Shown in pieces: positions 13,625 to 13,768 of a DNA stretch of 13,768 nt. Source of the DNA: JBDSEG01 sp039920165 (GTDB taxonomy: Bacteria; Pseudomonadota; Gammaproteobacteria; Burkholderiales; Burkholderiaceae_C). Position 1 is the first letter of the stretch. Every line of letters starts with the position of its first letter. The notes below the pieces were generated by a model. That model was not told the origin of the DNA. It ran no database searches and saw only the letters and a list, made by a program, of their open reading frames with translations. Both the position numbers and the translations under genes were made by a program. The DNA lies in assembly GCA_039920165.1 (NCBI GenBank), contig JBDSEG010000049.1, positions 1-13,768 on the forward strand, in the 5' to 3' direction.

Positions 13625-13768
13625 CCCCTGCAACTGCTGGGCTGCGGGCGTCTCGAAGCCCACGACGGACTCGGGCTCGATGCGCTTCATCGGCGCCAGC
13701 CACGCCTTCAACTGGCTGATGCCGCCGTCATAGCCGCGCTCGCGATCTCGCGCAGCAGCACCGTTGCC

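Larger units (their letters stand above)
13150..13768 (-). pseudogene. istA: IS21-family transposase IstA, degenerate and cut by the window edge
   Basis: The minus strand encodes the catalytic half of an IS21 IstA transposase, recognisable by RGYDGGISQLKAWLAPMKR, FTHFRRG, YFGGVPEHVMFDNTKAVV, DAYGAGLHRWND, then GKVERFNSYLKSSFVVPLAA and finally LANVHVCRWFDDVANARVHAT. Several lesions are visible. The first catalytic Asp (normally in A-D-F/W-T) is Asn in GNFTHF (13622-13624). One base is missing near 13311-13320, so GKVERFN, which carries the catalytic Glu, lies in another frame. A TAG stop at 13247-13245 sits beside a duplicated CTAG (13241-13248). The +4 of that duplication offsets the -1, so the last segment returns to the original frame. 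Similarity fades beyond 13150, and no istB is seen on that side. The N-terminal half lies outside the window. It is almost certainly inactive. Confidence 0.85.

Noticed and set aside
1..13768. CRISPR array, riboswitch or toxin-antitoxin pair
   Set aside because: No regularly spaced repeats, recognisable leader aptamer or paired small genes were found by reading.

Overview
The window is GC-rich DNA whose codons mostly end in G or C. Gene order and protein character suggest a betaproteobacterium, most likely Burkholderiales. The supporting blocks are yicC divergent from a kinase/phosphatase pair followed by rph-rdgB-hemW, and radC divergent from fkpB-ispH. The genus cannot be named from the sequence alone.

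Bases 1-7040: yicC lies on the minus strand and lacks only its stop codon. Divergent from it, on the plus strand, is a closely packed run: a Ser/Thr protein kinase, a PP2C-type phosphatase, rph (RNase PH), rdgB (non-canonical NTP pyrophosphatase), hemW (radical SAM heme chaperone), a small soluble GGDEF diguanylate cyclase and a MinD/ParA-type ATPase resembling FlhG/FleN. From rdgB onward the genes overlap by 4-8 nt, which suggests translational coupling. The first part combines a reversible protein phosphorylation pair with RNA and nucleotide-pool maintenance. The end of the run appends a c-di-GMP enzyme and a positioning-type ATPase.

Bases 7041-8464: radC and an Smr-domain gene lie on the minus strand and overlap by 4 nt. 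They converge on the ATPase gene across a 30-bp gap that holds a symmetric hairpin.

Bases 8465-12096: fkpB and ispH overlap by 1 nt. After them come serS and a fumarylacetoacetate-hydrolase-fold hydratase, overlapping by 4 nt.

Bases 12097-13768: a tRNA-Ser (anticodon CGA) with a good Rho-independent terminator marks a clear change of character. Beyond it are about 390 bp without a recognisable gene, an orphan 132-aa ORF with less GC-biased codon use, and a decayed IS21-family istA running off the right edge. The istA relic has a lost catalytic Asp, a -1 shift, a 4-bp CTAG duplication and a stop codon. This looks like an accessory segment abutting a tRNA gene.

Most of the window is conserved housekeeping sequence, and I found no convincing wholly new system. 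The items most worth a second look are the sensorless kinase/phosphatase pair, the A7 tract that could fuse the phosphatase to RNase PH, the cyclase-ATPase pair coupled to hemW, and the tRNA-flanked accessory end.
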